Positions 11,201 through 21,686 of a stretch of DNA of 64,000 bases are shown piece after piece. The notes under the pieces were generated by a model. That model was not told the origin of the DNA. It did no database searches and saw only the letters and a program-made list of their open reading frames with translations. Each line of letters opens with the position of its first letter. The stretch's first letter is position 1. The position numbers and the translations under genes were made by a program. The DNA is from Rhodospirillaceae bacterium (GTDB taxonomy: Bacteria; Pseudomonadota; Alphaproteobacteria; UBA8366), in assembly GCA_002716125.1 (NCBI GenBank), contig PAZH01000007.1, positions 28,540 to 92,539 of the forward strand, given 5' to 3'.

Positions 11201-11998
11201 AATGTAGGGCCGCAAGTCTTGCGAGCCGAGGGCACAGTTGAACCCCACGCTGAGCGGATGTGCATGGCGCACCGATGCCCAAAATGCCGCAGCTGTTTGG
11301 CCGGACAAGGTCCGACCGGATGCATCCGTGATGGTGCCGGAGATCATCACGGGAAGACGATAGCCGACTTTGTGAAAGTAGCGTTCCGCCGCATAGATCG
11401 CCGCTTTGCCGTTCAGCGTATCGAAAATTGTTTCGATCAGCAGTATGTCGGCGCCGCCGTCATCGAGACCGACGATCGCTTCTTCGTATGAATCGACCAA
11501 TTCATCGAACGTCACATTGCGGAAGCCTGGATTGTTCACATCCGGCGAAATCGAGGCGGTTTTGTTCGTCGGCCCGAGGGCACCTGCGACAAAGCGCGGC
11601 CTGTCCGGCGTGTCGGCTTCGACCCGATTGGCAGCCCTTTTGGCGATCTCCGCGGAGACGCGGTTGATCTCGTAGACAACCTCTTCCGTCGAATAGTCCG
11701 CCTGCGATATTGAGGTGCCGTTGAACGTATTCGTCTCAATGATGTCGGCTCCGGCGCGCAGGAAGCTCTCGTGGATTTCCTCTATGATGCCGGGCTGCGT
11801 CAGGCTCAATATATCGTTGTTGCCCTTCAGGTCCGCTTCGAAATTTTGAAAGCGCTCGCCGCGATAGCCAGCCTCGTCGAGGTTGTATGACTGAATCATG
11901 GTGCCCATCGCACCGTCGAGCATCAGTACGCGGCGTTCGAGAAGACGCTTGATTTCGTCGCCGCGTCGCGCCGCGGCGATATCTCCGTTGAGAGGCAT
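8291..11998 (-). CDS. metH: Cobalamin-dependent methionine synthase
   Basis: Full Hcy, pterin, B12 ([18 protein letters not shown]) and activation domains; likely start is internal Met 29 of the listed ORF ([36 protein letters not shown]), just downstream of the metF stop. Confidence 0.97.
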   Translation of the reverse strand: MPLNGDIAAARRGDEIKRLLERRVLMLDGAMGTMIQSYNLDEAGYRGERFQNFEADLKGNNDILSLTQPGIIEEIHESFLRAGADIIETNTFNGTSISQADYSTEEVVYEINRVSAEIAKRAANRVEADTPDRPRFVAGALGPTNKTASISPDVNNPGFRNVTFDELVDSYEEAIVGLDDGGADILLIETIFDTLNGKAAIYAAERYFHKVGYRLPVMISGTITDASGRTLSGQTAAAFWASVRHAHPLSVGFNCALGSQDLRPYIQDIATLADIPVSIYPNAGLPNEFGGYDDSPESMAESIGEFAESGFLNIAGGCCGTTPEHIAAIADAVADKAPRTVSDPTPYCILSGLELLRFDDVTGFVNVGERTNVAGSARFKKLIMNGEYETALEVARQQVENGAQIIDVNMDEAMLESEEAMETFLKLVASEPSISRVPIMIDSSKWSAIETGLKCVQGKAIVNSISLKEGEEPFREQAREIMRYGAAVVVMAFDEQGQADTVERKVEICSRAYRILTEEIDFPAEDIIFDPNIFAVATGIEEHNDYGVAFIEACRQIKNTLPGAKVSGGLSNLSFSFRGNEPVREAMHSVFLYHAIQAGMDMAIVNAGQLAVYADIPAALRDPVEDVVLNRRPDATDRLLEIAETFKGGGKKREIDLSWRESPVEKRLEHALVEGITDYIIEDTEEARLTADRPIDVIEGPLMDGMNVVGDLFGSGQMFLPQVVKSARVMKQAVAHLQPFIEKEKDESSGPKGRVVMATVKGDVHDIGKNIVGVVLGCNNFEVIDLGVMVPYAKILETAKAENADMIGLSGLITPSLEEMCTVAAEMERTGCDIPLLIGGATTSKIHTAVKIAPNYKGPTLHVVDASRAVGVAGNLVSETQKDKLIQTTADEYQKLREGHSGKEARSERLPIGIARRQKFLPDWSDYTPPVPPSLGLTDFDNYDLADLVDRIDWTPFFRTWELAGTYPQILKDPVVGEAAEKLFADAQEMLQRIVEEKWLSARAVIGFFPANSVGDDIEVYRDETRSEAVATFHLLRQQMAKREGRANLCLSDFVAPKETQIPDYIGGFAVTAGLNIEAKLSDFKSNHDDYSDILLKALADRFAEAFAERMHERVRQEFWGYAPKERLDNADLIAEQYRGIRPAPGYPACPDHSEKRILFELMEAEARTGIQLTDGFAMFPAASVSGFYFAHPEASYFGVGRVGRDQVEDYATRREVTVETAERWLSANLGYSRS

Positions 11999-12014
11999 TG
12001 TTTTTATTTTCCGT

Positions 12015-12896
12015 TTAAGCGGCGTGCGCGCTGGTTCCGTTTTCGCCGACTGGCCGTACGCCAAGACGCCAACAAATCGCATACGTCAGTGCGGCGCGGT
12101 TGAGCGTATAAAAATGAAAAGCGCTGACGCCATTTGCGAGCAAATCTTCGCACTGCTCGATGGCGGTGGATGCAGCGATCAATGATCGGGTTTCCGGATC
12201 GTCATCCAGGCCTTCGAATTGCTGTGCCATAGCCGTGGGAACCGACGTGCCGCATTTCTCACTAAATTCGACCACGCGCGCGAAATTGGTGACGGGTAAA
12301 ATTCCGGGGATGATCGGTATGTCGATACCAGCCGAGACGGCAGCATCGCGGAAACGATAGAACAACGCGTTGTCGAAGAAATATTGGGTGAGAACCCGAT
12401 CGGCGCCGGCGTCGACCTTCCGCTTTAAATTGTCGAGGTCCGCCGACAAATCGGCGGAATCAGGGTGCATTTCCGGGTATCCCGCGACGTAAATCTCGAA
12501 ATCGGCGATTTTTCGGAGACCCGATACGAGCTCAGCGGCATTGGCGTACCCGTCAGGCCGGGCCGTGTATTGCAGCTCCCCTTTCGGGGGATCGCCCCGG
12601 AGGGCGACGATATGCTTAATGCCAGAATCCCACCATTGCTGGGCTAAGGTGTCGATTTCATCGCGCGTTGCACCAACACACGTCAAATGCGCCGCCGGCG
12701 GAACGGCCAAAGCGTTGTGGACGCGTTCGACGAGACGCTCCGTCCGACTCCGCGTCGAACCTCCGGCGCCGTAGGTGACCGAAAAGAACGCCGGCCCAAG
12801 CGGTGACAGCTTGTTCATAACGGTCCAAAGCTGCTCTTCTGCTTTCGGCGTATGCGGCGGGAAGAATTCGAAGCTTACTGTCGGTGTTAGAACCAT
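12015..12896 (-). CDS. metF: Methylenetetrahydrofolate reductase
   Basis: 293 aa; [44 protein letters not shown]. Confidence 0.97.
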   Translation of the reverse strand: MVLTPTVSFEFFPPHTPKAEEQLWTVMNKLSPLGPAFFSVTYGAGGSTRSRTERLVERVHNALAVPPAAHLTCVGATRDEIDTLAQQWWDSGIKHIVALRGDPPKGELQYTARPDGYANAAELVSGLRKIADFEIYVAGYPEMHPDSADLSADLDNLKRKVDAGADRVLTQYFFDNALFYRFRDAAVSAGIDIPIIPGILPVTNFARVVEFSEKCGTSVPTAMAQQFEGLDDDPETRSLIAASTAIEQCEDLLANGVSAFHFYTLNRAALTYAICWRLGVRPVGENGTSAHAA

Positions 12897-13870
12897 GACG
12901 ACGTTCCTTCAGCGTTTGCTATATTCGCCGAAACGTGATCGTTCCCCGGCTTTATGGCGGACCATATAGAGACCGTGAGCGGATTGCCGGCCAAGTGAAT
13001 AGTGTCTTCCGGAACCAATCCGGCGTGAGCGAACCAATTGTGCATTTCGTTGTCCGTAAAACCGAGCCACCGATGCGCGTGCTCTGTCCTTAGATGCGAC
13101 TCGTCGTGTGGGGCGAAGTCCACGACGATAACCTTGCCGCCGGGACGCAGCGGGCGGGTTGCTTCCGATAAAACCAACTCCGGGCGTTCGGCATAATGAA
13201 GTACAAGATGAAATGTCACGACGTCGAAACTGTCGTCGTCGAGCGGAAGTTGTTGCATGTCGCCGTGTCGCACACGACAGTTGGCAAACTCCGGCCCGGC
13301 GAGCGTGGAACGCGCGACGGTGAGCATCTCGAGCGAAAGGTCGATTCCGACAGCGCGTTTCGCCTTCGGAGAAATAATCTTTAAAATTCTGCCGGTCCCA
13401 GTTCCGATATCGAGATGTTCCCAACCGGGTCGGTCCGGCAAGAGCTCCAGTAACGCCTCTTCGACGGATGCGTCGTCGACGTGAAGGCGGCGAATACCGT
13501 CCCATTCCGCCGCATTTTCCTTGAAAAACGCTTCCGCTTTCGAAGCGCGTTCCTGTCGGACCATTTCCAATCGGGCTCGGTCTCGTTCGAAGACCGGATC
13601 GTCGAACGGAATCAAGGCGAGAAGCGCCGGTGCGAAGCCGTTTGGAAGGTCTTTTTCAGAGGCCCGATAGAACGCCCACTGCCCTTCGCGAAAGCGATCG
13701 AGTAAGCCGGCCTCAACCAGCAGTTTGAGGTGGCGGGAGACCCGAGGCTGGCTTTGATTCAAGATGCTGGTTAATTCGCTGACCGATAGTTCGGTTTGTC
13801 CGCACAGCGCAAGAATGCGCAGCCGTGTGTCTTCGGCGACAGCTTTAAGGTTTTGTAAAAGAGCATCCAT
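12887..13870 (-). CDS. sahR: ArsR-family regulator fused to SAM-dependent methyltransferase domain (SahR-like)
   Basis: 327 aa; ArsR winged helix (ILNQSQPRVSRHLKLLVEAGLL) plus class I MTase motif (HLDIGTGTGRILKIIS); overlaps metF start by about 10 nt. Confidence 0.85.
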   Translation of the reverse strand: MDALLQNLKAVAEDTRLRILALCGQTELSVSELTSILNQSQPRVSRHLKLLVEAGLLDRFREGQWAFYRASEKDLPNGFAPALLALIPFDDPVFERDRARLEMVRQERASKAEAFFKENAAEWDGIRRLHVDDASVEEALLELLPDRPGWEHLDIGTGTGRILKIISPKAKRAVGIDLSLEMLTVARSTLAGPEFANCRVRHGDMQQLPLDDDSFDVVTFHLVLHYAERPELVLSEATRPLRPGGKVIVVDFAPHDESHLRTEHAHRWLGFTDNEMHNWFAHAGLVPEDTIHLAGNPLTVSIWSAIKPGNDHVSANIANAEGTSSWF

Positions 13871-13908
13871 CTCGCGCGGAGCCTGCGTTATTCAGCGCAA
13901 GTAATAAT

Positions 13909-13924
13909 ATAAAGATATCTTTAT
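13909..13924. promoter_or_regulatory. Perfect 16-bp palindrome, candidate SahR operator
   Basis: ATAAAGAT|ATCTTTAT, 38 bp upstream of the SahR-like gene start, in the mlaA/sahR divergent intergenic region. Confidence 0.7.
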
Positions 13925-14161
13925 GTCTATATTTGATGAGGCAACGCCCGTCCGGCGGAGATTTATCGGGTCGGTGAGACATTTTTGCAACAAAGCGGCG
14001 CGATGAGGCGCAGCCGCGAAGATCGGCTATAGCCATGCGGGTGGGCCTATGGTAGGAAGTTCATGCAATATCTAGCGATTCTAGATTCCTGCGTTTGTAG
14101 TCGCATTTCACGACGCGTGGATTGGGAGTTTTTTGGTTTGAAGGCCTGTCACTTTTCGGGG

Positions 14162-15010
14162 TTGAAGAGCTCCCCCATTGCGAGATCTTTGATTTGCGCC
14201 TTTGTCGGCATTTCGCTGGTATCGGGCTGCGCCTCTGTTGAAGATGATCCGGCGAATGACCCTTTCGAGGAAGTCAACCGGACGATCTTCGATTTCAATA
14301 ACGAAATCGACAATTCCGTGTTCGAGCCGGTCGCACAAGCTTATGTCGATAATGTGCCGGATACGTTGCGGCTCGCCGTTCATAACGCCGTTAATTTCCT
14401 GAAGACGCCCATGATTTTCGCGAACAACGTTTTGCAAGGAAATCTGGACGGTGCGGGCAATACCGTATCGCGCTTCTTGGTCAACGGTATCACCGGATTT
14501 GGGGGCACAGTGGATGTCGCCGCGGACTCTGGTGTGCCCTACGTTAAGGAAGATTTCGGGCAGACCCTTGCTGTTTGGGGATTTAGCGAAGGCCCGTATT
14601 TGATGATTCCGATTTTGGGCCCGACGAATATTCGAGATGGCGTCGGGACATTGGTCGACTCGTTCTTGGATCCGCTTAGCACGGAAGTTGACAAGGCGGC
14701 GGTAGATTGGCCGCGGCGTGTTGCGGATGGTGTCGATACGCGGGCCGATCTATTGGATGTCCTTGACGACCTCGAACGAACATCGCTCGATTACTATGCT
14801 GCCATTCGCAGTCTCTATCGCCAGCGTCGCACGGACGAAATCACAAACGGCGAGGGGGATGCCCCTGTGCCAGTACCGAATATTAGCTTCGATGACGAAG
14901 ATGATAAAAAGGCCGCGGGACAAAGTGACGAGCTAAAACCTGTTATTGGCTTTGACGACGAAGAGAAGCCGAAGCTCGGGGCGCAAACAAGCTTAAAACG
15001 GACACGTTAA
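14162..15010 (+). CDS. mlaA: MlaA (VacJ) family outer-membrane lipoprotein
   Basis: NDPFEEVNRTIFDFNNEID ... GPSN-like 'GPTNIRDGVGTLVDSFLDP'; lipobox LVSGC; in-frame TTG at 14162 gives a proper lipoprotein signal peptide (ORF open from ATG 14063). Confidence 0.88.
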   Translation: MKSSPIARSLICAFVGISLVSGCASVEDDPANDPFEEVNRTIFDFNNEIDNSVFEPVAQAYVDNVPDTLRLAVHNAVNFLKTPMIFANNVLQGNLDGAGNTVSRFLVNGITGFGGTVDVAADSGVPYVKEDFGQTLAVWGFSEGPYLMIPILGPTNIRDGVGTLVDSFLDPLSTEVDKAAVDWPRRVADGVDTRADLLDVLDDLERTSLDYYAAIRSLYRQRRTDEITNGEGDAPVPVPNISFDDEDDKKAAGQSDELKPVIGFDDEEKPKLGAQTSLKRTR

Positions 15011-15027
15011 GTAAAGTTGGGGCATGG

Positions 15028-15654
15028 GTGAGAATGATGCGTCTCGGTGGTCTGTCGATACTATTTACCGTTTTATTCACGTTTTCTGTACAAGCTTCGA
15101 CAACCTACGATGACTCCGGTGCTTTTGTGAAAGCATTGGGGGATCGGGCGATCAATCTCTTGACGCAGAGTCAGGTGAGCGACGAAGAACAGGAAACTCG
15201 GTTTCGGTTGCTTCTTCGTGAAGGCTTTGCCGTCGATAAGATTGGCCGGTTCGTGCTCGGTAAGTATCGCCGAAAAGCAACCAGCGAAGAGTTGGACGAA
15301 TTCTTAAAGCTTTTCGAAGACTATATCGTTTCGCTCTACTCATCGGCATTTCGAAACTATTCGGGCGAAACATTTGCGGTGTCACGAGTCGTAAAGACCA
15401 GAAGCGCCCGGGATACGATGGTCGTCACGCACATCAATCCTGAGACGGACCCGAATCCGACGAAAGTCGTCTTCCAAGTGCGCAATTCAAAAGACGTATA
15501 CAAAATCTTGGATGTTAAGATTCAGGGCGTCAGCATGATCGTCACACAACGTGACGAGTTCACCGGATTTATCCGTAACAATGGCGGTAAAGTGGGCGCA
15601 TTGATCACAGCCCTCCGGAAAAAGACCGAAGCGCTCAAAACGAGAGCGAAATAG
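15028..15654 (+). CDS. mlaC: MlaC/Ttg2D family phospholipid-binding periplasmic protein
   Basis: 208 aa with signal peptide; 'RFVLGKYRRKATSEELDEFLKLFEDYIVSLYSSAFRNYSGE' typical MlaC; immediately downstream of mlaA. Confidence 0.88.
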   Translation: MRMMRLGGLSILFTVLFTFSVQASTTYDDSGAFVKALGDRAINLLTQSQVSDEEQETRFRLLLREGFAVDKIGRFVLGKYRRKATSEELDEFLKLFEDYIVSLYSSAFRNYSGETFAVSRVVKTRSARDTMVVTHINPETDPNPTKVVFQVRNSKDVYKILDVKIQGVSMIVTQRDEFTGFIRNNGGKVGALITALRKKTEALKTRAK

Positions 15655-15670
15655 GCGTCTTTAGAGACGC
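15655..15670. terminator. Compact hairpin between convergent mlaC and ettA
   Basis: GCGTCT-TTAG-AGACGC perfect 6-bp stem, directly after mlaC stop and 6 nt beyond the ettA stop; U-tract weak. Confidence 0.45.
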
Positions 15671-15675
15671 TCTGC

Positions 15676-17355
15676 TTAACGGCTTAGCGGTTGGTATTTG
15701 ATACGATGCGGTTGTGTTGCGGCCTCGCCGAGCCGTTGCCGCTTATCCGCTTCATAATCTTCGTAATTCCCTTCGAACCAGACGACTTGGCTGTCGCCTT
15801 CATAGGCGAGAATGTGCGTGGCAATGCGATCGAGAAACCAGCGATCGTGGCTGGTGATGAGAACGCAACCCGCGAACTCGCTCAGCGATTCCTCCAGCGC
15901 CCTCAATGTGTCGACATCTAAGTCGTTGGTCGGTTCGTCGAGTAGAAGGACATTCGCGCCGGATCGAAGCATTTTCGCGAGGTGCACGCGGTTGCGTTCG
16001 CCGCCCGACAGTTGTCCGACCTTCTTCTGTTGGTCGGGTCCGCGGAAGTTGAACGCGCCGACATAAGCTCGGCTTTGGATTTTGCGTTTGCCAAGGTCGA
16101 TCTCGGCTTCACCTTGGCTGATCTCTTCCCAGACGGTGCTGTCATTATCCAAGGCGTCTCTTGACTGGTCGACGAATCCGAGTTGAACGGACTCCCCTAT
16201 ACGCAATTCCCCGCCATCTGGTGTCTCGTCGCCGGTTATCATTCGAAACAGCGTCGTTTTACCGGCACCGTTCGGCCCGATAACCCCGACGATGCCGCCC
16301 GGCGGCACTTTGAAGGATAGGTCTTCCATCAAAAGATGGTTGCCGTAGCCTTTCCGAAGATGATCGGCTTCAATCACGAGATCGCCGAGACGCTCGCCGG
16401 CGGGAATCACGATCTGAGCTGAATCGGGCGCGCGGTCTTGGCTTTCGGCAAGCAGCTTTTCGTAGGCCTCAACGCGCGCCTTGGACTTGGCTTGGCGTGC
16501 CCGCGGACTGGCGTTGATCCATTCCCGCTCGCGCGCCAATGTGCGCAGTCGCGCCGATTCGGTGCGGCCCTCTTGCTCGATGCGTTTCTCTTTCTGCTCC
16601 AGCCAAGCGGAATAGTTGCCTTCGTAGGGGATGCCTCGGCCGCGGTCGAGCTCAAGAATCCAGCCTGTCACGTTGTCGAGGAAGTAGCGGTCGTGCGTCA
16701 CCATGACCACCGTTCCTTCGTATTCACGCAGGTGGCGTTCGAGCCAGGCAACGGTTTCGGCATCGAGGTGATTTGTTGGCTCGTCGAGTAGGAGCAAGTC
16801 CGGCTTGCTGAGCAGCAATTGGCAAAGCGCAATCCGGCGCCGCTCGCCGCCCGAAAGGCTCTCTACGCTTGCCTCGCCGGGCGGGCAGCGGAGCGCATCC
16901 ATCGCAATTTCGATCGTTCGATCCAGATCCCACGCGTCGGCCGCGTCGATCTTTTCTTGCAGTTCTGCTTGCTCTTCGATGAGCGCCGTCATTTCGTCTG
17001 CGTCCTCGACCTCGCCGAGCTTCATACTGACTTCTTCGAAGCGGTCGACGTAACCTTTTTGCTCGGCCAGCCCTTGCAGCACGTTCTCCGCAACCGTCTT
17101 CTCGGGGTCGAGCTGCGGTTCCTGCGGCAAGTATCCGACAGTCGCACCCTCCGCCGCCCAGGCCTCGCCGTTAAACTCTGTCTCGAGTCCTGCCATGATC
17201 TTGAGAAGCGTGGACTTCCCGGCACCGTTGTAGCCGAGCACACCGATCTTGGCGCCCGGCAGAAAAGCCAACGTGATGTTGTTGAGAACCTCCCGGCCGG
17301 CTTGATAGGCCTTTGTTAGGTCTTTCATCACGTAGATATATTGATAGGACGACAT
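15676..17355 (-). CDS. ettA: Energy-dependent translational throttle protein EttA (ABC-F ATPase)
   Basis: 559 aa; two Walker A ([18 protein letters not shown]) and two LSGGE signatures, ABC-F arrangement with the '[14 protein letters not shown]' EttA N-terminus. Confidence 0.95.
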   Translation of the reverse strand: MSSYQYIYVMKDLTKAYQAGREVLNNITLAFLPGAKIGVLGYNGAGKSTLLKIMAGLETEFNGEAWAAEGATVGYLPQEPQLDPEKTVAENVLQGLAEQKGYVDRFEEVSMKLGEVEDADEMTALIEEQAELQEKIDAADAWDLDRTIEIAMDALRCPPGEASVESLSGGERRRIALCQLLLSKPDLLLLDEPTNHLDAETVAWLERHLREYEGTVVMVTHDRYFLDNVTGWILELDRGRGIPYEGNYSAWLEQKEKRIEQEGRTESARLRTLAREREWINASPRARQAKSKARVEAYEKLLAESQDRAPDSAQIVIPAGERLGDLVIEADHLRKGYGNHLLMEDLSFKVPPGGIVGVIGPNGAGKTTLFRMITGDETPDGGELRIGESVQLGFVDQSRDALDNDSTVWEEISQGEAEIDLGKRKIQSRAYVGAFNFRGPDQQKKVGQLSGGERNRVHLAKMLRSGANVLLLDEPTNDLDVDTLRALEESLSEFAGCVLITSHDRWFLDRIATHILAYEGDSQVVWFEGNYEDYEADKRQRLGEAATQPHRIKYQPLSR

Positions 17356-17517
17356 ACGGGTGCTCCGGCAAGTGCAGGCGATAGATTAATCGCGCTCTAT
17401 TTAAAGAAGTGGGAGCTTCGCCGCAACGTTCGTTAACAGCCGGAATGTTTGCAACGGAGGCTGACGTAAGTCTCAAACGCGGCTACTATCAAGAATGAAA
17501 TTAATGCCGGAACTGAT

Positions 17518-18903
17518 ATGAACTACGACGCGCTTTTCGCTCAATACGCGGATCGGACCGTTCGGGCCGGATTGATCGGGGCGGGGCAGTTCGGTGCTTC
17601 GTTCATTGCGCAAACAATTCGCACGCCGATCCTGGATGTTCCGCTTCTCTGTGACTTAGATGCGGAGCGCGCGGCAAGCGCGTTCGCGGTCGCAGGGTAT
17701 GCGGATGAAGATATCGTAATAGCCGACAGTTCGGTAAGTGCAACGGCAGCCTTAGAGAAGGGGCGGCGCGTTGCGATTCAAGACGCGACCATCGTTCCCG
17801 AACTCCCGATTGATATTGTCGTCGAAGCGACGGGGAATCCGGAAGCGGCTGTCGCCATTGGCGTGGCGGCCATCGACGCGGGGAAGCATCTCGCGATGGT
17901 CTCGAAAGAGGCGGATTCCGTGGTCGGCCCGTATTTATCTCAACGGGCGAACAAGGCGGGTGTCGTCGCAACGCCGGTCGATGGCGATCAACCGAGCCTC
18001 TTAATCGGTTTGCTGTCTTGGGCGCGTTTGCTCGGTCTAAATGTCGTCGCCGCCGGGAAATCCAGCGAATATGATTTTGTGTACGATCGGATTCATGGAA
18101 CGGTTTCTTGGCGGGGAGAGGCGATTGCCTTGCCGGACTTTGCCGATGTTTGGGTCATGCCCGAACGGGGAGTGAAAGAGACCGTTGAAGCCCGCAGCGA
18201 GATGTTGTGGGCGTTTCCGCAGCGAACGGTACCCGATTTGTGTGAAATGGGGGTCGTCTGTAATCACAGCGATCTTCTACCCGATTGCCCGACGTTCCAT
18301 GCACCGCATGCACGTACGCTGGAAGTTTCAGAAATCCTCAGACCGGTCGACGACGGTGGGATACTGGAGAGACCCGGAACGATCGATGTTTTCAATTGCC
18401 TGCGGCGATCGGACGAACAGAGCTTTGCCGGCGGCGTGTTTATCGTCGTCGAATGCACGGACGCGGAGACCTGGCAGGTTTTGAAGGAGAAGGGAATTCC
18501 CGTTAGCCGCGCCGGAGGCCATGCGTTGCTATACAATCCTTCGCACCTGTTGGGCGTCGAAGCGCCAGCTTCCGTCTTGTCTGCTTGTCTCTTGGGCTAT
18601 GGAACCGGTTCGCCGAACGTTGAACATAAGGTCGATCTGCTCGCGCGCGCCGATCGTAATTGGTCGACCGGCGATGTCCTGACCATCACAGATCACCACC
18701 ATCACGAGGTGGCCGGTCTCGAACCTTTGCTGATGCCTCCTGCGCCTTTATCGGAGGACGCCCCGCTGCCTTATTACATGGCGACAGGCCGCACCTTGGT
18801 TCAGGACGTTGCGAAAGGTGAGGTGATTACCCGTTCGATGGTGGCTGCCCCAAATGACTCGGTACTTTGGCGGACGCGCGACGAGATGGACCGGATGCGC
18901 TAA
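17518..18903 (+). CDS. NAD(P)-binding homoserine-dehydrogenase-like protein with C-terminal SAF domain
   Basis: 461 aa; 'RAGLIGAGQFGASFIAQTI' Rossmann motif; C-terminal 'TLVQDVAKGEVITRSMV' SAF-like. Confidence 0.8.
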   Translation: MNYDALFAQYADRTVRAGLIGAGQFGASFIAQTIRTPILDVPLLCDLDAERAASAFAVAGYADEDIVIADSSVSATAALEKGRRVAIQDATIVPELPIDIVVEATGNPEAAVAIGVAAIDAGKHLAMVSKEADSVVGPYLSQRANKAGVVATPVDGDQPSLLIGLLSWARLLGLNVVAAGKSSEYDFVYDRIHGTVSWRGEAIALPDFADVWVMPERGVKETVEARSEMLWAFPQRTVPDLCEMGVVCNHSDLLPDCPTFHAPHARTLEVSEILRPVDDGGILERPGTIDVFNCLRRSDEQSFAGGVFIVVECTDAETWQVLKEKGIPVSRAGGHALLYNPSHLLGVEAPASVLSACLLGYGTGSPNVEHKVDLLARADRNWSTGDVLTITDHHHHEVAGLEPLLMPPAPLSEDAPLPYYMATGRTLVQDVAKGEVITRSMVAAPNDSVLWRTRDEMDRMR

Positions 18904-20042
18904 GCCGGTTTCCGCGGCAGGCGAACGATACCGCTTCCGAAGATCGATAACTCATCGTCTTGTTGATGAGCTTCTTGTGCGATCTCGACGTACCCGTGGC
19001 CGTCCTCTTCATATTTCTTCGTTACTTTGCCTTTAATGAAGAGCAAGTCGCCCTCCGGATTGTGACGCCGGATTTTCGATTCCGCCCGAACGAGGAATCC
19101 ATCATCGCCCATCCAATTTGTTAAATGATGGGTCAGCCACGAACATCGCTCAGGTCCGTAATCATATGCGCCGGGTGCCCCGACTTCCGTCGCGAATTCG
19201 TTCTCCCAATGGACGCGTTCAGGGCAATCTGGGATTCCGAACTTATTCTCAATCCCCAGACCGGGATGCCGATCAATCTGCTTCCAGGCGATCTTATTCG
19301 CGCGAATGTAGAGGCCGCCCCACCCTTGTGCATAACAAATGAATCCGGTGACGGTCATCGGACCCTTCGCCATCGTCGGAAGTTCCTCGCCGACCGATAC
19401 GTCTTCCCAATACCGCGGTGTTGCGCCCCGAATTTCTTCATCCCGATACAGCGCGTAAATCTCAGACAATTCTTCCGGTGTATAGCGCTTCTGCGTTTTC
19501 GCCTTGAGGGCGTCGTATTTGGTACCTTCCTCGCGCGCAAAGTCGCGATCCGTCCGGAAACACCAGCTATCTGCTTCTGACAACAGGTCGCCGTCCTGAT
19601 TGTAGAAGTTGACATGATAAACCTGTTGCACGGCGCGGCCGGAGAACCGTGTGTCGTGCTCGATGAGATCTTTCAGCCAAGCCTCTGTCGTAATCTCGTC
19701 GTTCCGCCGCACCCATTTGTGCCAGGTCCAATCGGCGCCGGCCCACATCGCATGAACGCCGGGCAAACCCCCGACATACCCGGAAATTATTCGACTGCAG
19801 GAAAACAGAAATGACGGCAATGCAACGATGTCGCCATGGCGGCTTTCTTTGGCGTATTCCGGATCGCACCAAAGTGGATTGTCGTCGCCTATGCCATGGG
19901 CGTAGTGGCGGATATTGTCGCGCGTCGCTTCGTGACACCAAGGTTCCAGCGTGTTTTCGATTTTGACGTTGATGCGTTTACGGAGGTCGTCGAGTGCACG
20001 GTCCGTCACTTTGGGGAAACGGCGGTCGTAGGAATCCGTCAT
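18900..20042 (-). CDS. MaoC-like acyl dehydratase (FAS1-type dehydratase N-domain)
   Basis: 380 aa; 'IRHYAHGIGDDNPLWCDPEYAKESRHGDIVALPSFL' and 'YWEDVSVGEELPTMAKGPMTVTGF' hotdog dehydratase motifs. Confidence 0.82.
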   Translation of the reverse strand: MTDSYDRRFPKVTDRALDDLRKRINVKIENTLEPWCHEATRDNIRHYAHGIGDDNPLWCDPEYAKESRHGDIVALPSFLFSCSRIISGYVGGLPGVHAMWAGADWTWHKWVRRNDEITTEAWLKDLIEHDTRFSGRAVQQVYHVNFYNQDGDLLSEADSWCFRTDRDFAREEGTKYDALKAKTQKRYTPEELSEIYALYRDEEIRGATPRYWEDVSVGEELPTMAKGPMTVTGFICYAQGWGGLYIRANKIAWKQIDRHPGLGIENKFGIPDCPERVHWENEFATEVGAPGAYDYGPERCSWLTHHLTNWMGDDGFLVRAESKIRRHNPEGDLLFIKGKVTKKYEEDGHGYVEIAQEAHQQDDELSIFGSGIVRLPRKPA

Positions 20043-21592
20043 GTACTGGCCTCATTTCTTTCGGCTTCGCGGTCGCGAAGGATTTTGCGATTGACCTTAC
20101 CGGCAGGTGTTTTCGGTAAAGAGTCGGCGAACTCGATGCGGCGCGGATACTCGTGTCGCGCCAGACGCTCTTTCGTGAATTCTTGGAGCTCGATTTCGAA
20201 GTCCCGATCGCCAGATCGAGTCGTCACGATAAAGGCTTTCGCGACTTGGCCGCGCTCGTCGTCGGCGACGGCGATCGCCGCCGCTTCTTCGACATCGGGG
20301 TGGGCAAGCAGGGTGTCTTCTATTTCCTTTGCACTCATCGTCCATCCGGCGGAGATGATGACATCGTCCGCGCGGCCGTCATGCCACCAGTAACCGTCTG
20401 CATCGCGATGTCCTAAATCCTTAATCGCGAACCAGCCATCGCGCCGTTTCAGCATAATTTCACCGACAACATTCGGCGGGCAGGCGTTTCCGTCGGGATC
20501 CAGAATATCGAGTTGGATGCCCGGCACAGGCTTGCCGAGCGATCCGGGTCGGACGTCGAAATCCGAAGCCCCCGGATAACTTGCAAGCATAACGCCGACT
20601 TCCGTCGTACCGTACATACTACAGACCGGGACTCCGAACGTTGACTTCACCCATGTTTCGGTATCCGAGTCGATAGGTTCGCCGGTAAATGAAAGCTTCT
20701 CAATACTTGATCCGTGGGCCGGGCCGCAGCCCGCATTCTTCATCATTCGATAGTGGGTCGCTGCAGCGGATAGATTGGTGATTTCCATCTCGCAGATCGC
20801 ATCGAATAGACGCTGAGGATCAAACTTTCCGGCATAACTGGCGATTTCAACACCCATCGCCATCGGTGCCAGTGTGCCATGCCAAAGTCCATGCCCCCAT
20901 GCCGGTGACGACGGGCACATATAGCGATCGCCTGGCCGCACGCCCGTTGCATAAAGCGCGGCAATCATAACGGTGACAATGGCCCGGTGGCGATGCTTGA
21001 CCGCTTCGGGTAACTCCCGGGTCGTGCCGGACGTGTACTGGTACATCGCCATATCGTCGGCAGACGTATTGGGGGTGAACGCAGCGGGCTGCGCTTTGAT
21101 TTGCTCGAGGAATGCCGTATCCGCGATGTGGACTGCGACGTGAGGTGCATGATCCGAACTCGGCGCCAAATCCGGTGTGGTCAGCAATATCTTTGGAGTG
21201 CAATCGTTAAGGCGCAGGCGCAGGCCATCCGGGCCGAAAAGCGTGAAAAGCGGTACCGCAACGGCGCCCATCTTCATTGTGCCGAAAAGGGCCAGGTAGA
21301 ACGCGGGAGAGGGCTCCAGCATCACGGCAACACGGTCGCCTTTCTGAACGCCTTGCGATACCAGCCAGTTCGCGAATTGATTCGATCCTGCACGGAGTTC
21401 GCCGAATGACAGCGTTTCGACATTACCGTTTCCATGTGCAACGCGAACGGCGATCCGCTCCGGCGCATGCCGGTCGACGCATTCGTGACCGATGTTCAGT
21501 CGTTCGCGATCCCCGTCGAACAATTCCCAAAGCGCTTGTTTGGAAAAGTGCCGCTGGGCATCTGCGTAACTGGTAAAATCGCTAAGTGGCAT
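20039..21592 (-). CDS. AMP-dependent acyl-CoA synthetase/ligase
   Basis: 517 aa; YTSGTTRELPEAVKH, MYGTTEVGVM, GRADDVIISAGWTMSAKEIED; overlaps the dehydratase start. Confidence 0.92.
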   Translation of the reverse strand: MPLSDFTSYADAQRHFSKQALWELFDGDRERLNIGHECVDRHAPERIAVRVAHGNGNVETLSFGELRAGSNQFANWLVSQGVQKGDRVAVMLEPSPAFYLALFGTMKMGAVAVPLFTLFGPDGLRLRLNDCTPKILLTTPDLAPSSDHAPHVAVHIADTAFLEQIKAQPAAFTPNTSADDMAMYQYTSGTTRELPEAVKHRHRAIVTVMIAALYATGVRPGDRYMCPSSPAWGHGLWHGTLAPMAMGVEIASYAGKFDPQRLFDAICEMEITNLSAAATHYRMMKNAGCGPAHGSSIEKLSFTGEPIDSDTETWVKSTFGVPVCSMYGTTEVGVMLASYPGASDFDVRPGSLGKPVPGIQLDILDPDGNACPPNVVGEIMLKRRDGWFAIKDLGHRDADGYWWHDGRADDVIISAGWTMSAKEIEDTLLAHPDVEEAAAIAVADDERGQVAKAFIVTTRSGDRDFEIELQEFTKERLARHEYPRRIEFADSLPKTPAGKVNRKILRDREAERNEAST

Positions 21593-21686
21593 TATCCATG
21601 GTGTGCGGAATTAGATTGGTGCACAAATCTCAGCATGTTAAAAGGCAAGTCCTCTCAGGATTTATGATAACGGGCCTTTTCCGCAA

